From: Anaerohalosphaeraceae bacterium
GTDB lineage: Bacteria > Planctomycetota > Phycisphaerae > Sedimentisphaerales > Anaerohalosphaeraceae
Assembly: GCA_037479115.1 (NCBI GenBank)
Contig: JBBFLK010000005.1
Location: forward strand, 100,595 to 164,594
DNA: 64,000 nt
Direction: 5' to 3'
Below the pieces are notes generated by a model. That model saw nothing but the letters and a program-made list of their open reading frames with translations. It had not been told where the DNA came from and did not search any database. The translations under genes were made by a program, and so were the position numbers. Of this stretch, positions 26,332 through 37,019 are shown piece after piece (positions within the stretch are counted from its first letter, which is position 1; each line of letters opens with the position of its first letter).

Positions 26332-26841
26332 TTACCTTTTTTTGGCCGCCAAATATCTTATTTCCGCCTGCTGATTTTCCGAAGCACAGCAAAGGGCCGC
26401 CGCAACGGCGTCAGCCACATCCGGCGGCTCCGGTATCTGCGTCAAACCGAGCAACGAACGAACAGCCCGCTGCATCTGTGCTTTGCCCGCCCGGCCGTTT
26501 CCGGTCAGCGATTTTTTGATTCGCGTCGCCGAATAACTTTTCACGGCGGCTCCGGCGGCGGCCGCCTGCTGCAGAATCACTCCCCGGGCATGCCCCATCA
26601 AAATAGCTGTTCGAGGGTGCTGATAATGGGCGTACAGCTCCTCCACCGCAACAAAATCCGGCTCAAAGCGTTCGAGCAAAGACGAAAAATCGGCGGCAAT
26701 CTGCACCAGTCGTTCCGCAAGAGAGCGCCGGGCCTCCGTGCGGATCACCCCGGCCTCCAGCAGACGCTCCCGGCCCCCCTCCGCCTGAATCACTGCATAC
26801 CCGCACAGATTCAATCCCGGGTCGATGCCGAGGATTCTCAT
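26332..26841 (-). CDS. ruvC: Holliday junction resolvase RuvC
   Basis: 169 residues. Catalytic acids of the RNase H-like fold are visible: Asp 7 (GIDPG), Glu 67 (AVEELY), Asp 141 and Asp 144 (PDVADAVAAAL). The conserved KKSLTGNGRAGKAQ basic loop is present. It cleaves Holliday junctions made by RuvAB. Its start overlaps the cysS stop by four bases. Confidence 0.96.
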   Translation of the reverse strand: MRILGIDPGLNLCGYAVIQAEGGRERLLEAGVIRTEARRSLAERLVQIAADFSSLLERFEPDFVAVEELYAHYQHPRTAILMGHARGVILQQAAAAGAAVKSYSATRIKKSLTGNGRAGKAQMQRAVRSLLGLTQIPEPPDVADAVAAALCCASENQQAEIRYLAAKKR

Positions 26842-28319
26842 TGCCGTCTCCAGGTCGTAACGCCGCCCGGCTTGTCTTCCAGAATAATGCCGAAGCGGGC
26901 CAGCTGGTCGCGGATGCGGTCGCTCTCGGCGAAATCTTTTCGGGCACGCGCCTGCGCCCGCTGCGCAATCAGCTGACCAATCAGAAAATCGAGCAGCTCC
27001 TCATCCGCCCCGCCGCCGGAAACGGGCTCCTCAAATCGAAGGCCGAGAATCTGTTCTCCCAGCCGAACGAATGCATCCTGAAGGGCCTGCCAGCTTGCCG
27101 CGGACACATTCGTCTTGTCCGCCAGAGCGTTGACCGCTCGAACCAGTTCAAACAAAACCGACAAGGCAATCGATGTATTCAGGTCATCATCCATCGCCTC
27201 AAAAAACTTCTTCTCCAGCCGGCGGATTTGCTCGAGCAGGTCCGCATCGGCCGGTCCGGCCGGCGCCTTGGCCAGACGCTTTCGGACCGTCGAAACCGCA
27301 TCGGTAATCTTCTCATATCCGCTCAGGGTCGCCGATAAAGCTGCATCCGAAAAATCAATTGGGCTGCGGTAGTGGCTTTGGAGAATCAAAAGGCGAACGG
27401 CCATCGGCGGATAGGTTCGGCTCAGCCGCGGATGGCCTTCCTTGAAAATCTGCTTGAGCGTGATGAAGTTGTTCAGACTTTTACCCATCTTCTGGCCGTC
27501 CACCGTAACCATATTGTGGTGGAGCCAGTAGCGGACAAACGGCTGACCGTTGGCGGCTTCAGACTGGGCGATTTCGCATTCATGGTGCGGAAACTGGTTC
27601 TCAATGCCGCCGCCGTGAATATCAATCGTCGGCCCCAGATACTTCATACTCATCACGGAGCATTCGAGGTGCCAGCCGGGATAGCCGCGGCCCCAGGGAC
27701 TGTTCCACTGCATAATGTGGCCCGGCTCGGCCCTTTTCCAGAGCGCAAAATCCGCCGGATGCCGCTTTTCCGGATTGACCTCCACCCGGGCGCCGGCCAG
27801 CATCTCTTCCACATTTCGCCCGGACAGCCGGCCGTACGACGGCCAGCGGCTCACATCAAAATACACCGAGCCGTTGACCTCATAGGCATATCCTTTTTCC
27901 AGCAGCGTCTGAACCAGCTCAATCTGCTCCGGGATATGTCCGGTAGCGCGGGGGCTGATGTCCGGCCGCAGACAGTTGAGGGCATCCATATCCTCAAAGA
28001 AGCTGCGGGTATAAAATTCGGCAATCGCCATCGGATGTTTGCGCTCGCGCTGGGCCTGTCGGCCGATTTTGTCCTCGCCGGCATCCGCATCATCCGTCAG
28101 ATGGCCGACATCGGTGATATTCTGGACATGGGTTACTGCATACCCCAAAAAGCGCAGATACCGAATGAGCACATCGAAACTCACATAACTTTTCGCATGG
28201 CCCAGATGGGCATGCCCATAGACCGTCGGTCCGCAGACATAAATCCCGACCTGCCCTTCGTGCAGCGGTTTGAACTCTTCAACCTTCCGACCGAGTGTAT
28301 TATACAGTTTCAACGCCAT
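26838..28319 (-). CDS. cysS: Cysteine-tRNA ligase
   Basis: 493 residues from ATG 28319, with GAGGAAA six bases before. Class I motifs: a HIGH-like HAHLGH near residue 37 and KMGKS near 273. Zinc ligands are Cys in YVCGPTVY, Cys in HLECSVMS and His/Glu in FPHHECE. A DALR-type domain is at the C-terminus. It charges tRNA-Cys. It sits between ispF and ruvC. Confidence 0.97.
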   Translation of the reverse strand: MALKLYNTLGRKVEEFKPLHEGQVGIYVCGPTVYGHAHLGHAKSYVSFDVLIRYLRFLGYAVTHVQNITDVGHLTDDADAGEDKIGRQAQRERKHPMAIAEFYTRSFFEDMDALNCLRPDISPRATGHIPEQIELVQTLLEKGYAYEVNGSVYFDVSRWPSYGRLSGRNVEEMLAGARVEVNPEKRHPADFALWKRAEPGHIMQWNSPWGRGYPGWHLECSVMSMKYLGPTIDIHGGGIENQFPHHECEIAQSEAANGQPFVRYWLHHNMVTVDGQKMGKSLNNFITLKQIFKEGHPRLSRTYPPMAVRLLILQSHYRSPIDFSDAALSATLSGYEKITDAVSTVRKRLAKAPAGPADADLLEQIRRLEKKFFEAMDDDLNTSIALSVLFELVRAVNALADKTNVSAASWQALQDAFVRLGEQILGLRFEEPVSGGGADEELLDFLIGQLIAQRAQARARKDFAESDRIRDQLARFGIILEDKPGGVTTWRRQ

Positions 28320-28342
28320 AAAGATTTCCTCTGCTGTACGGC

Positions 28343-28849
28343 TCAAAGCCCCTTGATGCGGCGGCGAAGCAGGACGACGGCCGTAGCGGCAATTGCCTCT
28401 CCCCGCCCGATTTCGCCGAGGCCTTCGTTGGTTTTGGCCTTGACATTCACACAGGCAAAATCAATATCCAAAAGACCCGCGATGCATCGCCGCATCTGCC
28501 CCTTGAAGGGACCGAGTTTGGGTTCTTCCGCATGAACAATCAAATCAATATTTACCGGCTCCCAGCGGTCTTTTTCAAGCCGCTCCTTGACCCCCAGCAG
28601 CAGCGCTCGACTGTCGGCATCCTTCCACTGCGGGGCGGTATCCGGATACATCATTCCGATATCACCCAGACCGGCGGCCCCCAAGAGGGCATCCATCAGG
28701 GCATGGAGAGCGGCATCGCCGTCGCTGTGCCCCAAAAGACCGCGGTCAAACGGAATCTCAATTCCGCCCAGCTTCAGCGGGCGCTCCGGCACAAGCCGAT
28801 GAATATCCGTTCCGATTCCCGTTCGATATTCGTACTGCAAATCCATCAA
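28343..28849 (-). CDS. ispF: 2-C-methyl-D-erythritol 2,4-cyclodiphosphate synthase
   Basis: 168 residues. Signature GIGTDIHRLVPERPLKLGG holds the metal-binding Asp and His; GLLGHSDGDAALHALMDALLGAAGLGDIG follows. It closes the cyclodiphosphate ring in the non-mevalonate pathway. ispD is elsewhere in this window (38920-39681). The start overlaps hisB by four bases; the first two codons are both ATG. Confidence 0.97.
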   Translation of the reverse strand: MMDLQYEYRTGIGTDIHRLVPERPLKLGGIEIPFDRGLLGHSDGDAALHALMDALLGAAGLGDIGMMYPDTAPQWKDADSRALLLGVKERLEKDRWEPVNIDLIVHAEEPKLGPFKGQMRRCIAGLLDIDFACVNVKAKTNEGLGEIGRGEAIAATAVVLLRRRIKGL

Positions 28850-29430
28850 AGAGTCCCTTTGGTGCTTGGGATGCGGTTTCCGGTAATGCGGACGGCCTGG
28901 CCGAGGGCCTGACCGACCGCTTTAAAAACGGCCTCCGCAATATGGTGGCTGTTGACGCCGTAAGGCACCTCAATATGCAGATTCAGCCGGCCTGCCGTGG
29001 AAAACGCCCGCCAGAACTCTTCGACGCACTGGACATCAAAATCGCCGATTTTCTCGGAGGTGTATTGAACTCGATAAACCAGATACGCTCGGCCCGACAG
29101 GTCCACGCTCACCTCGGCCTTGGCATCCTCCATCGGAACAACCGCATGGCCGAACCGGGCAATGCCCCGCTTTTCACCAAGGGCCTGCCCGAGGGCCTCC
29201 CCCAGACAAATCCCGACGTCTTCCACGGTATGGTGGGCATCCACCTGCAAATCCCCGCGTGCCTGAACCGTCAAATCAATCCCGCTGTGTTTGCTCAAAT
29301 GACAGAGCATATGGTCAAAAAACCCCACACCGGTGCTGATTTCATACCCGCCCTGTCCATCCAGATTCATCTGAACGGAAATGTCCGTTTCATTCGTCTT
29401 CCGCTGGACGCAAGCCGTGCGTTTTTTCAT
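28846..29430 (-). CDS. hisB: Imidazoleglycerol-phosphate dehydratase
   Basis: 194 residues, monofunctional. The two repeated metal-binding HHxxE sites are DAHHTVEDVG (about 65-74) and NSHHIAEAVFK (about 162-172), plus the FFDHMLCHLSKHSG segment. It converts imidazole glycerol phosphate to imidazole acetol phosphate in histidine synthesis. It overlaps hisC by four bases and ispF by four bases. Confidence 0.97.
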   Translation of the reverse strand: MKKRTACVQRKTNETDISVQMNLDGQGGYEISTGVGFFDHMLCHLSKHSGIDLTVQARGDLQVDAHHTVEDVGICLGEALGQALGEKRGIARFGHAVVPMEDAKAEVSVDLSGRAYLVYRVQYTSEKIGDFDVQCVEEFWRAFSTAGRLNLHIEVPYGVNSHHIAEAVFKAVGQALGQAVRITGNRIPSTKGTL

Positions 29431-30482
29431 ACGCGTTTTCCTTTTTGGGAAAGAATCTCTCGCAAAGCCGTTACGAGAATCTTGTTCTGCTCCGGAGTGC
29501 CGACGGTAATCCGCAGCTTGTCATAAAGTCCGGGCAGAGAAAAATATCGGACATAAATGTTTTTTTCAGTCAGCGCCTTATAAATGCCTTCGGCGGAGCT
29601 TTCCGCACAGCGGGCCAGAACGAAATTGGTCTGGCTGTCCGGAACTTCAAAGCCCAGAAGACGAAGCGACTCCGTCAGCCGGGTGCGCTCCTGCACAATC
29701 CGCTCGACATTCGCCCGGAAATAGGGCTGGTCCATAATGGCCGCAGCGGCCGCCGCCGCCGCCACCGCATCGACATTGTAGGAATCTTTGACCTTGAGCA
29801 GTCCCTGAATCATCGCCGGCTGAGCGACGCCGAAACCGAAACGAAGTCCGGCCAGTGAATACCCCTTGCTGAAGGAACGAAGCACAATCACATTGTCATG
29901 TTTGGCAACGAGCCGCAGGGCATTATCGGGTGCAAAATCCGCATAGGCCTCGTCAATCAGCAAAACACCGGACAAGGCCGAAGCCAGACGCTCCAGCTGT
30001 TCGACAGGCACAAAGTCGCTGGTCGGGGCATTCGGGTTGCAGACAATCGTCAGCGGCGCATTGATGCGGGCCAGCTCGCCGAGCCAGTCCCCCTCGCGAG
30101 GGATTTCCACGGCCGGGCAGCCCTGGATTTTCGCCAAAACCGGATAGAGCGAATAGGTCGGCTGAGGATACGCCATCGGGCGCCGGGCATCGCAGAAAGC
30201 ACGGGTGCAGATGGCCAGCAGGTCATCGCCTCCATTCGTGCTGATTATCTGTTCAGGAGGAATGTTCAGAACAGACGAGGCCGCCGCCCGAAATGTATCG
30301 CCCAGCGGCTCCGGATAGCGGCGAAGACGTTCCGGCGGAAACCGCCGAAGCACCTCCAAAACCCTCGGGGAAGGCGGATACGGATTCTCATTGGTGTTCA
30401 GCTTGACCACATCGGCGGCCTTGGGCTGAAAGCCGGGCGTGTAGCCCTCCATTTGTTCAATACAATCCCGAAAATATCCCAT
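29427..30482 (-). CDS. hisC: Histidinol-phosphate aminotransferase
   Basis: 351 residues from ATG 30482 (MGYFRDCIEQMEGY), with AAGGAT upstream; the open frame extends 36 codons further without family similarity. Class I/II aminotransferase features are KLNTNENPYPPSP, the loop VCNPNAPTS, DEAYADFA, and the pyridoxal lysine in RSFSKGYSLAGLRFG. It transaminates imidazole acetol phosphate. It heads the his-isp-cys-ruv series. Confidence 0.95.
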   Translation of the reverse strand: MGYFRDCIEQMEGYTPGFQPKAADVVKLNTNENPYPPSPRVLEVLRRFPPERLRRYPEPLGDTFRAAASSVLNIPPEQIISTNGGDDLLAICTRAFCDARRPMAYPQPTYSLYPVLAKIQGCPAVEIPREGDWLGELARINAPLTIVCNPNAPTSDFVPVEQLERLASALSGVLLIDEAYADFAPDNALRLVAKHDNVIVLRSFSKGYSLAGLRFGFGVAQPAMIQGLLKVKDSYNVDAVAAAAAAAAIMDQPYFRANVERIVQERTRLTESLRLLGFEVPDSQTNFVLARCAESSAEGIYKALTEKNIYVRYFSLPGLYDKLRITVGTPEQNKILVTALREILSQKGKRV

Positions 30483-30671
30483 CGCTGCGCTATCCTTTCC
30501 GGCGGAAATTATAAAATCCCCCTTGGCAAAAGAAAAGACGGAAATTGAAAAAGCCCCCTTCTCGGCCGCCGCACAATCGTGAAAAGACAAAACCGCCGTG
30601 CCGGATTTGCCGCCGGGCCGGTGAATCGTACCGGAAAAAACCTATTGCTGCTGCCTGCTCAGGACAGAAAA

Positions 30672-30699
30672 AAGCCCGCCGGGAGGCAGCGGCGGGCTT
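30672..30699 (-). terminator. Rho-independent terminator
   Basis: A nine-base-pair stem AAGCCCGCC/GGCGGGCTT flanks a ten-base loop. On the reverse strand it is followed by six T. It ends the transcript of the secreted Arg/Pro-rich protein before hisC. A-runs on both sides make it potentially bidirectional. Confidence 0.85.
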
Positions 30700-30733
30700 G
30701 AAAAAACCAGAGGAGGTGTCTGGTTTGAAATTG

Positions 30734-31306
30734 TCAATCAGTCCGAAAATCGGGGGCGGGCATCGGTCGCCGGAAACGCCATGGCCTATTCCACTGGTCC
30801 GGTTCAGGAGCCCAGCGGGGCCGCGCGGGGGCAGGAGCGTCCGGCCGTCCCCATCGCGGATTGTCGAATTCAGCAGACGGACGCCCGCGATAGACCCATC
30901 GATTGGGGACATCCATCGGACGAAAAGACGGACCCGCTTCGGGAAGGAAGCGGCCGCCCGGACGGCCGAACTGATTCCGTCCGGCCCAGCGGCGAGGGCC
31001 TGCCTGCGGCATCGAAAAACGGTTCTGCAGTCCCCGCGGGCCTTGTCCGAATGCCCGCCATCCCCCCCTTCGTTCCGGAGAGATTCGGCTCAGAGCGTCC
31101 CGGCGAAGCAGCCGCTCCATCCGCTGAAAATCTTTGTCTTCATAGGCCTTTTGAAGGTTTTGAAACAACCGCTCCAATTGCTGCTGACGTTCTGAAGATA
31201 TCTGCTTCGGCGGTTGGGGCTGCGGTGCCGGTGCCAACGGTCCCTCCGCATACAGAGGACAGACAGCCGACAAAAAGAAAGCGACTAAAACGGCGGCGGT
31301 TTTCAT
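30734..31306 (-). CDS. Secreted Arg/Pro-rich protein, unknown
   Basis: 190 residues. A Sec signal peptide ends near residue 21 (VCPLYAEG). A short helical part (residues about 36-75, QQQLERLFQNLQKAYEDKDFQRMERLLRR) is followed by about 115 residues dominated by Arg, Pro, Gly, Trp and Phe in loose repeats (FGRPGGRFLP, NRWVYRGRP, RPRWAPEP). The tail is strongly basic and probably disordered. The start at 31306 is preferred over the ATG two codons upstream because AAGGAA is then seven bases away. The family is not recognised. Confidence 0.65.
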   Translation of the reverse strand: MKTAAVLVAFFLSAVCPLYAEGPLAPAPQPQPPKQISSERQQQLERLFQNLQKAYEDKDFQRMERLLRRDALSRISPERRGGWRAFGQGPRGLQNRFSMPQAGPRRWAGRNQFGRPGGRFLPEAGPSFRPMDVPNRWVYRGRPSAEFDNPRWGRPDAPAPARPRWAPEPDQWNRPWRFRRPMPAPDFRTD

Positions 31307-31436
31307 ACTCATTTCCTTTCCAAAAGAAGTGTCTTTCTGCCTGTACAGACGCCGCCCACATCGCTCCTATTGCAGGAAAACACCGCCGGCGGCGGGAAAG
31401 GAACCCAAAAAGGAGAAACCGCAGGAAGAAAATCCT

Positions 31437-32294
31437 TTACTTCTCGCAGTAGTCGATCAGTCGGCTGATTTCGCTGCGGAGGTCTTTTCGATGAACAATC
31501 ATGTCGATAAAACCGTGCTCGAGCAGAAACTCCGAACGCTGGAATCCCTCGGGCAGCTCAATTTTGATGGTCTGCTGGATGACGCGGGGGCCGGTAAACC
31601 CAATCAGCGCTCCCGGTTCGGCGATAATCACATCGCCGAGCATGGAGAAACTGGCGGCCACTCCGCCGGTGGTCGGGTCGGTCAGAAGGGAAATATAAAG
31701 ACCGCCGGCTTCATCAAAGCGGGCCAGGGCGGCGCTGGTCTTGGCCATCTGCTGAAGGGCCACCACCCCTTCGTGCATGCGGGCGCCGCCGGAGCAGCTG
31801 ACCACCACCAGCGGCAGCTTTTCTTCAATGGCTCGGTCCACAGCACGGCAGAACTTCTCCCCGACGACCATCCCCATCGAGCCGCCGAGAAAGCTGAAAT
31901 TCATCGCCGCCAGCATCACCGGCCGGCCCTTGATGAAGGCCTTGCCCGCCAGCATCGCTTCATGGGTCCTGCTGTCCGTCGGGTCCACACGAAGACGGTC
32001 CTGATATTTCTGCTGGCCCCAGGTAAACTTGAGCGGGTCGCTGCTGGCCAGCTCCGCCCCCAGTTCCTCAAAGCTTCCTTCGTCCGCCAGCTGGGCAATC
32101 CGGGTCGGACCGTCAATCCTGAAGTGGTAATTGCACTCCGGGCAGACATGGAGGTTTTCCTCCACCGTCTTTCGAAAGAGCATCTGACTGCATCCGGGAC
32201 AGGCCAGCCAGAGCCCTTCCGGCATTTCCTTTCGCGGACGGAGTGAAAAACCGTTCCATCCCTTTTTTTTCTTTTCTTTGGCCATAGTTTTCAT
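31437..32294 (-). CDS. accD: Acetyl-CoA carboxylase carboxyltransferase beta subunit
   Basis: 285 residues. The N-terminal zinc ribbon reads CPGC then, 16 residues later, CPEC. The crotonase-fold carboxyltransferase region includes CSGGARMHEG and a PTTGGVAASFSMLGD segment. It transfers carboxyl from biotin to acetyl-CoA with AccA (not in this window) to make malonyl-CoA. ATG 32294 overlaps the rpe stop (ATGA); ATG codons at 32306 and 32285 are alternatives. Confidence 0.95.
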   Translation of the reverse strand: MKTMAKEKKKKGWNGFSLRPRKEMPEGLWLACPGCSQMLFRKTVEENLHVCPECNYHFRIDGPTRIAQLADEGSFEELGAELASSDPLKFTWGQQKYQDRLRVDPTDSRTHEAMLAGKAFIKGRPVMLAAMNFSFLGGSMGMVVGEKFCRAVDRAIEEKLPLVVVSCSGGARMHEGVVALQQMAKTSAALARFDEAGGLYISLLTDPTTGGVAASFSMLGDVIIAEPGALIGFTGPRVIQQTIKIELPEGFQRSEFLLEHGFIDMIVHRKDLRSEISRLIDYCEK

Positions 32295-32974
32295 CGTTTC
32301 CCGCATAGTGCAGCCTGCAGAATGTTTCGGACGGCCTCCGGACGGTTCGGCTCTCCGAAAACGGCTTGGCCGGCCACTAAGGTATCCGCTCCATACCCAA
32401 CCACAATGGGGGCAGTGTGGGGATTGATGCCGCCGTCCACTTCAATTCGGACCGAATCCCCGAACTTCTCCCGCAGCGGGATACATTTTCGGGCCGCCGC
32501 ATCCATAAACTCCTGACCGCCGAAGCCCGGCTCCACCGTCATCACCAAAACCATATCACACAGAGGAACTACATCCAGAATCGAATCAACCGCCGTTGCC
32601 GGGTTCAGCGTCACACCGACCGTCACACCCATCCGGCGAAGCTCCTCAATCATCCGAACCGGCTCCCGAACTGTTTCAATATGAAATGTGATATGGTCGG
32701 CCCCCGCTTCCACAAAACGCTTGGCATACCGCTGCGGGTCCGTAATCATCAGATGAACATCCAGAATCGCCTGGGTGCAGCGGCGAATCCATTTGACCAC
32801 CGGCGGTCCGATGGTCAGATTCGGCACAAAATGGCCGTCCATCACATCAATATGCACGATGCGGACCCCCGCATCCGTAACCTGCCGAATCTCCGAGGCA
32901 AGATTGGCAAAATCAGCACTCAAAATAGAGGGGGCCACCTCGATGGTTCCGGGCTTTGGAAGTCGTCCTGCCAC
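32291..32974 (-). CDS. rpe: Ribulose-phosphate 3-epimerase
   Basis: 227 residues from a GTG at 32974, chosen because GGAG lies eight bases upstream and the length fits the family. Motifs: VAPSILSADFANL, VHIDVMDGHFVPNLTIGPPVV with metal-binding His and Asp, and VDGGINPHTA. It interconverts ribulose and xylulose 5-phosphate in the pentose phosphate pathway. It follows pgk, 71 bases after its stop, and is coupled to accD. Confidence 0.95.
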   Translation of the reverse strand: MAGRLPKPGTIEVAPSILSADFANLASEIRQVTDAGVRIVHIDVMDGHFVPNLTIGPPVVKWIRRCTQAILDVHLMITDPQRYAKRFVEAGADHITFHIETVREPVRMIEELRRMGVTVGVTLNPATAVDSILDVVPLCDMVLVMTVEPGFGGQEFMDAAARKCIPLREKFGDSVRIEVDGGINPHTAPIVVGYGADTLVAGQAVFGEPNRPEAVRNILQAALCGKR

Positions 32975-33045
32975 AGAAACACTCCAAAAAAACCGCCGGT
33001 TCCGCCGTTTGTCGGCGAAACCGGTCGGCTGAAAAAGACTCGAGT

Positions 33046-34287
33046 CTACTTCTCGTCCAGAATCTCCAGGCACTTGAACTTCTTGCCCTCGAGAAACTCC
33101 AGACTGGCGCCGCCGCCGGTGGAGATATGGCTGACCTGATTTTCCAGTCCCATATTGACAATGGCACTGGCGCTGTCGCCGCCGCCGATAATGCTGCGGG
33201 CGCCCTGCTGGGTGGCCTTGGCTACGGCTTCGGCCACCGCCTTGGTGCCGGCGTCAAACGGAGGCATCTCAAAGACCCCCATCGGGCCGTTCCAGACAAT
33301 CGTCTTGACCCCCTGAAGTTTGGAGGCAAACAGCGCGCAGGTCTTGGGGCCGATATCCATCCCCTGCCAGCCGTCCTCAATATCCCCTTCGACAACTTTG
33401 TGCTCGGCGCCGGCCTTGAATTCTTTGGCCACAACCGTATCAACCGGCAGCACCAGTTCGCAGCCGATTTTCTCGGCTTCCTTCATCAGTGCATCGGCCT
33501 TTTCCACAAAATCCGTCTCGCACAGACTGGCACCGACGCGCCGGCCGAGGGCCTTGGCAAAGGTATAAGCCATCGCCCCGCCGATCAGAATCCGGTCCAC
33601 CTTTTTCATCAGATTCTCAATCACACCAATCTTGTCGGAGACCTTGGCCCCGCCCAAAATCGCCGCAAAGGGCCGCTCCGGATTCTGGATGGTTTCGCCC
33701 AGATACTTCAGTTCTTTCTCAATCAGGAAGCCGATAACCCGCGGCTTGCCTTCCATCATCATCGGAACCGTGTACATCGAGGCGTTGTCCCGATGTGCCG
33801 TTCCGAACGCATCGTCCACGTACACATCGCCCAGTTCCGCCAATTGACGGGCAAAATCGTCCTTGGCCTTGCGAAGCTGGGGGTCTTCCTTGGCAGCCTT
33901 GTCTTTGATGACTTCCTCTTTATGAAACCGGACATTCTCCAGCAGCATCACATCACCGGGCTTCAGTTTGGCGGCTTTCTCTTTGACTTCAGGACCGACG
34001 CAGTCCTTCGTGAAAATCACCTCTTTGCCGAGCAGCTCACCGAGCCGTTTGGCTACAGGCGCCAGCGAGTATGCGGGGTCATATTCACCCTCCGGCCGGC
34101 CCAGATGACTCATCAGAATCACACTGCCGCCGTTTTTCAGAACGTGCTGAATCGTCGGAAGTGCCCCCTGAATCCGCGCATCGTTGGTAATCTTGCCTGT
34201 CTTTTTGTCCAGCGGGACATTGAAATCCACCCGCATCAGGACCTTTTTGCCTCGTACATCAATATCCGCCACTGTTTTTTTTGCCAT
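33046..34287 (-). CDS. pgk: Phosphoglycerate kinase
   Basis: 413 residues. Signature [11 protein letters not shown] near residue 17, substrate-binding SHLGRPEG near 60, and the C-terminal nucleotide part GPMGVFE and IIGGGDSA. It makes ATP from 1,3-bisphosphoglycerate. AAGGGG precedes the ATG. gap lies upstream in the same direction with a hairpin between. Confidence 0.97.
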   Translation of the reverse strand: MAKKTVADIDVRGKKVLMRVDFNVPLDKKTGKITNDARIQGALPTIQHVLKNGGSVILMSHLGRPEGEYDPAYSLAPVAKRLGELLGKEVIFTKDCVGPEVKEKAAKLKPGDVMLLENVRFHKEEVIKDKAAKEDPQLRKAKDDFARQLAELGDVYVDDAFGTAHRDNASMYTVPMMMEGKPRVIGFLIEKELKYLGETIQNPERPFAAILGGAKVSDKIGVIENLMKKVDRILIGGAMAYTFAKALGRRVGASLCETDFVEKADALMKEAEKIGCELVLPVDTVVAKEFKAGAEHKVVEGDIEDGWQGMDIGPKTCALFASKLQGVKTIVWNGPMGVFEMPPFDAGTKAVAEAVAKATQQGARSIIGGGDSASAIVNMGLENQVSHISTGGGASLEFLEGKKFKCLEILDEK

Positions 34288-34339
34288 GGTTTTCCCCTTT
34301 CCTGAGGATGCTGTCCATCCTGCCTTGCCTTATCAGACA

Positions 34340-34366
34340 GAAACCCGCGAACAAGCCGCGGGCTTC
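34340..34366. terminator. Hairpin between gap and pgk
   Basis: A ten-position stem with one mismatch (core CCCGCG/CGCGGG) flanks a seven-base loop. The long T tract (34371-34378) is on the forward strand side, whereas the genes run reverse, where only GGGTTTC follows. On the gene strand it could therefore be an attenuator or a processing stem rather than a full terminator. Confidence 0.4.
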
Positions 34367-34397
34367 CGTCTTTTTTTTCAATTCTTACGCCGAGCCG

Positions 34398-35477
<1,080 letters not shown>

Positions 35478-35519
35478 TTAACACCCTGTTTGGCGCAGGG
35501 AACAACCGACAAAGCCGGT

Positions 35520-35548
35520 ACTGTAGGACCTGGAGGGCCGTTTGTCAA
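35520..35548 (-). promoter_or_regulatory. Strong sigma-70 type promoter of gap
   Basis: Read on the reverse strand, TTGACA (35543-35548, perfect) and TACAGT (35520-35525) are 17 bases apart. The start would be near 35513, with a leader of about 70 bases. Confidence 0.8.
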
Positions 35549-35584
35549 GAAACAAATTCCCCCAAAACATATAATAGATATATC

Positions 35585-37015
35585 CTATTTGGATATAGAT
35601 ATTTTCAGAATTCGGGTTGTTTGCGGACCGATTTTGGCCTCTTCGGAGATTCGAAGGGGGGCCAGCCATAGGATTTTCTGAGAATCTTCTGCGATAAATG
35701 CCTGTTTTTTCAGGGTGGAATCGACTTTGGAGAGCGTCAGAAATTTGCCGACCTTTTTGGACTGACTCATCCCCAACGGCACAAAGCGGTCCCCCGGCTT
35801 GCGCATCCGAATCCGGAGCGGCCCTGCGATTCTGTCTGCATCAAAAAATTCAGTCCAGGATGTCGGACCTTTTGAAGCAGTCTGCTGCTGCCTGCCCTCT
35901 GCTTCCAAAACCTCCGCCGTAATCCGCCAGGGGCCGAATTGACAGCTCTGTCCGGGCTGGAGAATCACCGGTTCATGGATACCCGCCTCGTCTGACTGCG
36001 GCAGGCGCCGAAGAACAATCGCTGTTTCACCCGTGCGGCACTCAATTCCATTCGGCAGATGAAAACACCTCCGCCCCGGCCGATAAATACTCTCAAACAG
36101 CCGTCGATAATGTCGGCCGGTATAATCGCGAAGGCCTGCATTCAAATGCTCCAGACAATCTCGGACAATCTCTCCCAAAACAATCGGGCTGATGTCCTGC
36201 AGGGCCGTGCGGTTCAGTTTCAGTGAACCATCCGGCTCAACCGATACGGCGGCCCCAAATCCGGCTCGGACCTGCGGCTCGATTTTCTCAAACAGCCGCC
36301 GACAGATTTCGGCCAGCCGCAGCAGGTCCGTATCAAGATTACCCCTGGCGGTTTGACGAAGCCATGGCAGCAGGACGTGCCGAATCCGGTTGCGGGCAAA
36401 CTGAGGGTCGGCGTTGGTTGCATCCTCCCGCCAACGTACGTTTCTTTCCTGACAATAGTCAAGAATCTGACGGCGGCTGACGGCCAGCATCGGACGGATA
36501 AAACGAACCCCTTCCAGAACCGATGAAGGCCGAATCCCGCACAGCCCCCGAAAACCGGTCCCGCGAAGCAGGCGAAAAATGAGCGTTTCCAGCAGGTCAT
36601 CCTGCTGATGAGCCCCCGCCGCTGCATCCGCTTTCCATTCGCGGGCCATTTGGGCCAGAGCCCGAAGCCGAAGCACCCGCGCAGCCGTCTCAACCGAAAG
36701 GCGGTTCTGCCGGGCATAAGCGGCGGCGTCAACAGAACAGGAAAAAAACGGCAGGCCTCTTGCAGCTGCCTGCTCCCGAACAAATCGGCAGTCCGCCTCT
36801 GAATCCGCCCCGCGAAGCTGATGATTCACATGCCCGACGGCAAATTCTGCATCAAGGACACCGCCTTGTTTCAGACGCACAAGCACCTCGAGCATCGCCA
36901 TCGAATCAGCCCCGCCGGATACAGCCAGCAGCAGCCGGCTTCCGGGCGAAAGCAGCCCGCACTGACCCATCCACTCGGCAACCGCGTTTTCCAGCTGTAA
37001 GGCCGAACAGTCCAT
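35585..37015 (-). CDS. tilS: tRNA(Ile)-lysidine synthase
   Basis: 476 residues. The PP-loop SGGADSMAML is near residue 33, and HVNHQLRG and GAHQQDDLLETLIFRLLRGTG follow, all family hallmarks. The C-terminal TilS domain is visible (RKPGDRFVPLGMSQSKKVG). It modifies the CAU anticodon of tRNA-Ile to lysidine using ATP and lysine, essential for reading AUA. It starts four bases after the stop of the EEP gene. The last codons run into AT-rich DNA. Confidence 0.95.
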   Translation of the reverse strand: MDCSALQLENAVAEWMGQCGLLSPGSRLLLAVSGGADSMAMLEVLVRLKQGGVLDAEFAVGHVNHQLRGADSEADCRFVREQAAARGLPFFSCSVDAAAYARQNRLSVETAARVLRLRALAQMAREWKADAAAGAHQQDDLLETLIFRLLRGTGFRGLCGIRPSSVLEGVRFIRPMLAVSRRQILDYCQERNVRWREDATNADPQFARNRIRHVLLPWLRQTARGNLDTDLLRLAEICRRLFEKIEPQVRAGFGAAVSVEPDGSLKLNRTALQDISPIVLGEIVRDCLEHLNAGLRDYTGRHYRRLFESIYRPGRRCFHLPNGIECRTGETAIVLRRLPQSDEAGIHEPVILQPGQSCQFGPWRITAEVLEAEGRQQQTASKGPTSWTEFFDADRIAGPLRIRMRKPGDRFVPLGMSQSKKVGKFLTLSKVDSTLKKQAFIAEDSQKILWLAPLRISEEAKIGPQTTRILKISISK

Positions 37016-37019
37016 AAAA

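Noticed and set aside
27372..28535. 387-residue forward ORF opposite cysS and ispF
   Set aside because: Shadow of two recognised genes; no plausible protein motifs.
32956..34305. 449-residue forward ORF opposite pgk
   Set aside because: It mirrors pgk, whose signature motifs are intact on the reverse strand; high GC third positions keep antisense frames open.
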